A DNA stretch of 64,000 bases from the NCBI GenBank assembly GCA_965178125.1, contig OZ237751.1:186001-250000 (forward strand), read 5' to 3'. Below, piece by piece: positions 58,454 to 64,000 of this stretch. A program made the translations under genes and the position numbers. The notes below the pieces were generated by a model that ran no database searches, was not told the origin of the DNA, and saw only the letters and a list, made by a program, of their open reading frames with translations. The stretch's first letter is position 1; each line of letters starts with the position of its first letter. The stretch is from Bilabrum cf. latius (Eukaryota; Bigyra: Bicosoecida; Bigyra; Bicosoecida).

Positions 58454-60246
58454 ATGATGCGGGCCCTTAGAGCAGTTCGAGGAGTGGCCCGGGCTACAAG
58501 AAGCCGTATTAGCTGCTCTGCTTCCGTTGGGCTGCGGTTTGCTTCTCAAGATGTCCGATCACTGGCTGCTGACCTGAACAGGTCTCTGGAAGACTCCGAT
58601 CCGGCCCTGTTCGACCTGATCGAGAAAGAGAAACAACGACAGCGAACATCACTAGTCTTGATTGCATCCGAGGTAAGAACTTGACTCCTATTTCTGTCCT
58701 CAATACTCCTATTCGTAGATGCCTGCAGCGACAGTTGCTCCGCTGTTCCTGCGCAACCCGCACCTTCTTGGATTCAGCCGTGCTGGCGTGTAGCAAGCAC
58801 ACTTTGGCCCTACCATGCGTCTAGTATGTATTGTGGTGGTCATCTGCGCAGCCCCTAGCATTCGAATGATGCCTCCGTTCCGGCCCCTTGCATCGCTCGC
58901 AGAATTTCACTTCGGCGTCTGTGCTGGACGCGCTGGGCTCCGTCATGAGCAACAAATACAGCGAAGGATACCCCGGGGCGCGCTACTACGGTGGAAACGA
59001 GCACATCGACGCGGTCGAGCGCTTGTGCCAGCAGCGAGCGCTTGAGGCGTTCGGTCTGTCCGAGGACGAGTGGCACGTGAACGTGCAGAGCCTGTCTGGC
59101 TCCCCCGCAAACTTTGCCGTGTACACGGCCCTGCTGCAGCCGCACGACCGCATCTTGTCTCTGGACCTGCCCTCTGGGGGGCACTTGTCGCACGGGTACC
59201 AGACCGACAAGAAGAAGGTGAGCGCGGTGTCTGCGTACTTCGAGACGCTCCCCTACAAGCTCGACCCCGCCACCGGGCTGATCAACTACGACGAGGCGGA
59301 CCAGCTGGCCAGGGCGTTCCGCCCCAAGCTGGTGGTGGCTGGTGCCTCTGCCTACGCTCGCCTGATCGACTACGAGAAGATGAGGCAGATCGCCGACCTG
59401 AGCGGGGCAGTGCTGCTGGCAGACATGGCGCACATCTCGGGGCTGGTGGCCGCGGGCTGCATCCCCTCTCCCTTCGACCACTGCGACGTGGTGATGACCA
59501 CCACACACAAGAGCCTAAGGGGGCCCAGAGGTGCCCTCATCTTCAGCAGGAAGGGGGTCAAGTCCGTCAGCAAGAAGGGGGTCAAGACCATGTACGACTT
59601 CGGACCCAAGATCGACTCTGCCGTGTTCCCTGGCCTGCAGGGGGGCCCGCACAACCACACGATCGCGGCTCTTGCAACCGCCCTAAAGCAGGCGTCTTCC
59701 GCCGAGTTCAAGCAGTACCAGGATGCCGTCATGGGGAACAGCAGGGCCCTCTGCGAGGAGCTCATGGGTCTGGGGTACGACATGGTGAGCGGGGGGACCA
59801 GCAACCACCTGTGTCTGGTGGACCTCAGGTCCAAGGGGATCGACGGGGCCAGGGCGGAGCGGGTGCTGGAGTTGAGCGGGCTGGTGACCAACAAGAACAC
59901 CGTGCCGGGCGACACGTCCGCGATCGTGCCCGGGGGTATCCGGCTGGGGGCGCCCGCCATGACCTCGAGGGGGCTCGGTGAGGAGGACTTCAGGCAGGTG
60001 GGCCGGTTCTTCGATAGGGCCGTGCAGCTCGCAGTGGAGGCCAAGGAAGAGGTGGCAAAGGGGTACACGGGCAAGGGCAAGCCCAAGCTCAAGGACTTCT
60101 TCGCGGGCTTGACAGCCGAGGGCGAGGAGGCGCTGCAGGTGGCGCCGCGGATCGCCGAGCTTCGCGCCGAGGTGGCCGAGTTTTCCAGCGGGTTCCCCAC
60201 TGTGGGCTTCGAAGAGGCTAGCATGAAGTACCCCGAGAGGCAGTGA
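58454..60246 (+). CDS. SHMT: Serine hydroxymethyltransferase, mitochondrial type
   Basis: This PLP enzyme interconverts serine plus tetrahydrofolate with glycine plus methylene-tetrahydrofolate. Exon 1 (58454-58672) ends in LVLIASE; the intron at 58673-58902 starts GTAAGA and ends CGCAG; exon 2 (58903-60246) opens with [13 protein letters not shown], restoring the LIASENFTS motif. The sequence then matches the family throughout: [30 protein letters not shown], and [10 protein letters not shown] with the PLP lysine. The end is TGA and no TAG is present. The N-terminus [18 protein letters not shown] looks like a mitochondrial presequence; an in-frame ATG at 58397 is an alternative start. The length of about 520 aa is normal. 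This gene gives an independent check that splicing and TGA termination are standard here. Confidence 0.96.
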
Positions 60247-60476
60247 ACAGCGAGAGATCAACGGCAGTGGCAGCCTGAGTGTTCTACAGGTTGTTGCTGT
60301 CTGGCGGAACCGCGGCAAAGAGAGGATTTATGCGTTGGCCGCGCGCCTCGCCTCGGCCAGACTGGTTTGCGTGCTGATGAAATGGCAGCCACACTGGCGA
60401 TGCGTATGAAATCATTTATTTTCTTGTTGCGCTGCCAGTGGCAAGACAAACCAAACAAAACGTGGGTGCTAGCATG

Positions 60477-61058
60477 TCATGTGCCTCCTCCGACTGCCCC
60501 AGTGGCAGCGTGGCCCTCTGTTGCTGATTTTGAGTACACAAGAACAGACGTGAACTTGTCTGAGGCTGACTTGCTTGTGGCTGCGGCGGCGGCAGCAGCC
60601 CCAGTCGCCGCAGCGGATGCTTCGCTAGACGACTTGCCTGTCCCGCTTTGCACCACGACCCTTCCCTTCTGAGTATGGAGCTCGATGCACAGAATGCCAT
60701 TTCCTTCCTCATTATCCCAGGCAGCACAGTCGGCTCGTGCCCCAGAGGCCAGTGAGCTGCACAAAGGAGCTATCCCTGCAGCAGAGGTGCCACTTTCTGC
60801 GATGCAAACGATTCAAAGGCGCGCTAGAGCCACTCAGCCCAAAACGTCGGTTCAGAATGCAAATATAGAGCACGCAAATACTCTTACGGCCGATGAGCAT
60901 GCCGCTCTCATCCGTCAAAGCAGCGGCATCGGCGCGCTCATCTCTTCTACTGCGGTGCGCAACGGAGATTGGTGGCGGTGGAAGCCGTGCGATCAGTGTC
61001 CAGAAACATACATAAATGAAGACACGACCACATACATTGCTTCGCATGCCTGCTGCAT
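60477..61058 (-). CDS. LAMTOR5/roadblock-like Ragulator subunit, three exons
   Basis: I reconstruct three minus-strand exons: 61058-61036, 60949-60888 and 60796-60477. The introns are 86 nt (GTATGT...CCGCAG) and 91 nt (GTAAGA...TCGCAG), and phases join exactly to give 134 codons plus TGA. The product begins MQQACEAIRRDERADAAALT, continues TDESGMLIGQSGTSAAGIAP and later GILCIELHTQKGRVVVQ. This follows the order of human LAMTOR5: amphipathic helix, LxTDxxGL strand turn, AGxIxxL helix, then the VCxE...GxIxIQ strand pair. LAMTOR5 is a small roadblock-fold subunit of the lysosomal Ragulator that recruits Rag GTPases. An Ala/Ser-rich insert (about residues 78-105) makes it longer than the usual 91 aa. 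It is convergent with SHMT. A related roadblock/LC7 protein is the alternative. Confidence 0.55.
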
Positions 61059-61230
61059 GATAAAATGGATTGCTTGTTTTGACTGGTTCGCTGCGGGTTC
61101 GTGAACCACTCCTTCGTCGGCGAATCGCACTGCTGATTATCGCAGCCATCAAGGCTGATGGTTGGCAAGCAGGCGGCGACAGCGGTGCTCTAACACGCCG
61201 GCAATGCGTAGACCTACCAGTGAGAGTGTC

Positions 61231-63658
61231 TCAATCCACACCAAACCGGAAGAAATCGCTGCCCTGGTCCGGAGCCCCACCGGGAACTGCTGGCCCGCCG
61301 CCCACCATTTCACTAGCACCCATGGACACGGCTGCACCCGACGACGAAGATGCCGCTGTCTACCCAGCCCCCATGCCAGCCCCCATGCCAGCCCCTCCGC
61401 CGGCATCCATCCACGCAGGACGTAGGGACACCCCCCGGGGTCCTACACTGTCCCCCCGTTTGCCATACCCCTTCATGGGGACAGCCCCACCTACCGGCTG
61501 AGCCGCAGACGCCCCCACGCCCCCCTACCTAGCGAAAAAATCAGCCATGGATTCCTCCGCCTCGTCCTCGTCCTCGTCCTCGTCGCCGTCTCCCATCCCA
61601 TCGCCGTGCCCCGTAGCCATGCCGGCCTCGATTTCATCGCCCGTGGGATCAAGGTATTTCTCTACCATCCATCGGGCTGCCAGCGCAGCTCCGTGCATGG
61701 AATCCCCGGGGCTACTAGAGGCCGGGCTGTCCGCCAGATCCCCGAGGTGCTCCAGCCCCCTGGACTCTAGCACCACTGGGACGAGCCCGGGGCGGTGCTT
61801 GCAGATCGTGTGCAGAAAAGCGACGCTCTGGTACACCACCTGGACCCTCTTTGCCAGCACCCTGCGCACCACCACGCCAACGAACCCAGGGAGCTCTGCC
61901 ACAGCGTCAAAGTACTTGCCGGGGGGATGCACCACGAACCTGCCACGGGCGTCCACCATAGCCCCCTCTGCCACTTTGTCCAGCTTCGAGCAGCCCACCC
62001 CAAAGGAAGTCTCCTTTGCCCACCCAGCCACAGGGGATGCCTCCTTTGTGTCGCGGGCGAAGGCCACCTGCGTCAGGCAGATGAGAGACTCGACAGCCAG
62101 AGCAAAGGTTCCGTCAGCCATGTCCAGCAGGTGTGGGAGCACCCCTCCCTCCACGAAGAATTTCGCGTGCTGCTCCCCCCTGCCGGGAGGAGACACCAGG
62201 TTGGCCACCACCCACATGGCCTGCTGCTTCAGCGCAATCACATCCACCGGGGCGGACGCACCGCCCACCAGTCCCCGGGCATTCACACTGGAGCTGCCCG
62301 GCCCCTGAGGCACCGAGTGGTCCAGGCTTGGCACGGGCCCGGCTTGCCCCGCGCCTATTGCGCTCCTCGACGACTCCTCGGCTGCCTTCGCGGCGGGGTG
62401 TTCCCCGGTTAGGATGCCCCTTACGGAGCGCATGATGGAAGGAACGGCCGCTACTGCCTCCGTGGGCGCATGGTGGCTCGTGACCCCGCAGCTGTTCCCC
62501 ACAACGGTCAGCAGCGGTGCTGCCATCCTGGACGTCCTTGCGTGAAAGAGCGCATTCCCGGCCAGCCTGAGCCCCCCTTTGTTGATGAACTGCTTAAGGA
62601 TATTGTCATGCACCTGCACGATCATTGCCAGCAGCTGGGCCGCTTCGGCGCCTATGGTTTCGTCCACTGGCCCAGAGGCATGGGGGCCAGCACCGCTGCC
62701 ACCCTCCTTGCTCTCGCTTGCACCAGCACCAGCACCAGCACCGGCACCCTGTTTGAAGGCAACTCCCGCCATGGCAGCCCGCTCTGCTGCGGCCTTGCTC
62801 ATGGTGACTCCGTCAGAGCCGCTCGCGCCCGCCTAGTGCGCGGCCGCCGGTCTCAGCCAGTAGAGGCAGAGGGCCACCACATCCAGCTCGAGGATGGTGC
62901 GAGGCTCTAGCCCCGGTCCCCGCATCATGTTGGTCAGGGCCCAGAGGCACGTGCTGGCGAGAGAGATGGGCCGCTGGTAGGCGCTTCGCATGATGGCGGC
63001 GAATGCGCCTTGGGCCAGAAGAACGTCCCGCACTCGATCGAGAGAGGCGGCCATGGTGCCGAGCGCGTGCACGGCGTACTCTGCCATTACCTTGTGCTCA
63101 CCCTCGGCCAGGCGGATGATTTCGGGAGATACTTGCATGACGTAGTCCACGTGTTCGTCTGTGCCCGTGGCAAGCGTGTCCACGATCCAGACGGCTTCGA
63201 GGCAGTGGGCATCCAGAACCGAACTCCGCTGCTCGCCCCTGCCGCCCCGAATGAAGAACCGCAGAGCTTCGATCAGATTGAGGTCCATGACAAACTCCAA
63301 TGGCGGGTCATCGTCTTGCGTTATGGCGCGTCGGATCATCTGCAGCCCTTCCAACTGGTGCCTGGCCTTGGGGCCCCGGATTGCCTTGCGAGCTGCCTCC
63401 CGTAAGGCGTCTGGAGATATCGCGATGACTGGCTCAGGCCCTCTGCAAGGAACAATTCTTGAATGAGTTTTCAAAATTGCGTGTTTACGTGGTGAGAGGA
63501 GGCTGTCTGGGAGATCGTGTATCCGGGAACGAGCAGCACTCACCGTCGTCGAGTTCGAACCAGCCTCTTTTCCCGCTATAATCGAACCCGCTGTATGCTT
63601 TTGCTAGAGCGTGCCTACGAATACATTGAATCGATGAGTAACCCTTTGTTCGGTGCAT
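61231..63658 (-). CDS. Importin-alpha-like ARM-repeat protein
   Basis: Importin alpha binds nuclear localisation signals and carries cargo to importin beta. Exon 1 is 63658-63544 (ATG 63658, ending FELDD plus one base). The intron is 63543-63441 (GTGAGT...GCAGAG, 103 nt). Exon 2 is 63440-61231, ending in TGA. The total is about 774 aa, crossed by TAG at about 62833, 61525 and 61360. ARM-type helices are visible: LEGLQMIRRAITQDDDPPLE, AEYAVHALGTMAASLDRVRD, STCLWALTNMMRG, then QQAMWVVANLVSPPGRGEQH and VVYQSVAFLHTICKHRPGLV. The WALTN motif with a preceding PP loop is typical of importin alpha. The classical basic IBB domain is not obvious in exon 1, and Ser/Gly/Ala linkers interrupt the repeats, so a divergent member or another ARM protein is possible. 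The C-terminus is acidic, followed by a Gly/Met/Ala tail. Confidence 0.65.
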
Positions 63659-64000
63659 TCCTAAAGAAAGCACTGGCTTGTGTGAGTCTGATGCAGCAAA
63701 TCACTTTCTCACTCGACGGCTTTCCTCTTTCGAAATTGTCTGTTTCACTTCGCTTCGTCTCTGCTCCAATACTTTCTGCGCTGCATCACCTCGGCCACTC
63801 ATTGGCTAGAAGCCCACAGATGCCTCCAAAGGCCTGCCAGATGACATTCGAATCCAAGCTTGGGTGATGACGAGTGATTTTGAAACGGTTTAGGGCAGTC
63901 GCACGGTTGTAGATTGAAAGCTGTTCAATGCTTACAATATTCTGTGCATCTCGGTGCTCTGCATCACATCCATCCACCTTTACCACCACCGACCCCACCC
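63659..64000. other. Upstream flank of the importin-alpha-like gene
   Basis: No gene could be supported. A 70-codon minus-strand open frame (about 63998-63786) runs to the window edge region and has no recognised family. The stretch probably includes the promoter and 5' UTR of the gene at 61231-63658. Confidence 0.4.

Noticed and set aside
60367-61104. Plus-strand ORFs opposite the LAMTOR5-like gene
   Set aside because: The minus strand gives an in-phase spliced protein with family resemblance; the plus-strand frames do not.
1-63658. Pseudogene explanation for the TAG interruptions
   Set aside because: There are no frameshifts, no TAA or TGA, and catalytic motifs are intact. Decay would not select one stop codon in seven genes.
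1-63658. Pyrrolysine or selenocysteine style recoding
   Set aside because: Pyrrolysine uses UAG but is confined to certain prokaryotes and few enzymes; selenocysteine uses UGA. Dozens of TAG in linkers and conserved domains point to general reassignment.

Overview
This 64-kb window comes from the nuclear genome of an unidentified unicellular eukaryote. It carries spliceosomal GT-AG introns (86-230 nt), eukaryotic tRNA genes, a mitochondrial-type SHMT, VPS13, myotubularin, an importin-alpha-like protein and a Ragulator-like subunit. Coding DNA is GC-rich and introns are few.

The main result is that TAG is read as a sense codon. Seven loci (1-8850, 9144-28106, two channel copies at 29760-32279 and 36843-39497, 40476-49127, 50773-58215, 61231-63658) look like strings of ORFs cut by stops. 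Within each locus the pieces share one reading frame, and every interruption I read is TAG: about 66 in roughly 17,000 codons, with no in-frame TAA or TGA. All ten gene ends I could place are TGA. TAG probably means Gln: it sits in CAG runs and at polar alignment positions. Leu is not excluded, and one myotubularin motif and one paralogue difference favour it. No tRNA with a CUA anticodon was seen here.

Layout: (1) 1-8850 (+), the 3' part of a giant helical protein. (2) 9144-28106 (+), a VPS13-type lipid-transfer protein of about 6,280 aa. (3) 28107-40475, an accessory zone with tRNA-Arg(UCG), tRNA-Lys(UUU), minisatellites, G/C hairpins and a direct segmental duplication carrying two pentameric ligand-gated channel genes (-). 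(4) 40476-49127 (-), a giant coiled-coil protein. (5) 49547-50536 (+), a small unknown protein with an N-terminal hydrophobic segment. (6) 50773-58215 (-), a BAR-like/GRAM-like/myotubularin phosphatase with an intact CX5R motif, divergent from (7) SHMT at 58454-60246 (+). (8) A three-exon LAMTOR5-like gene, 60477-61058 (-). (9) An importin-alpha-like ARM-repeat gene, 61231-63658 (-).

The recognisable genes are housekeeping ones: membrane contact and phosphoinositide control (VPS13, myotubularin), lysosomal signalling (LAMTOR5-like), nuclear import and one-carbon metabolism. No operon-like linkage is implied. The only close pairings are two divergent promoter intervals and a convergent SHMT/LAMTOR5 pair.
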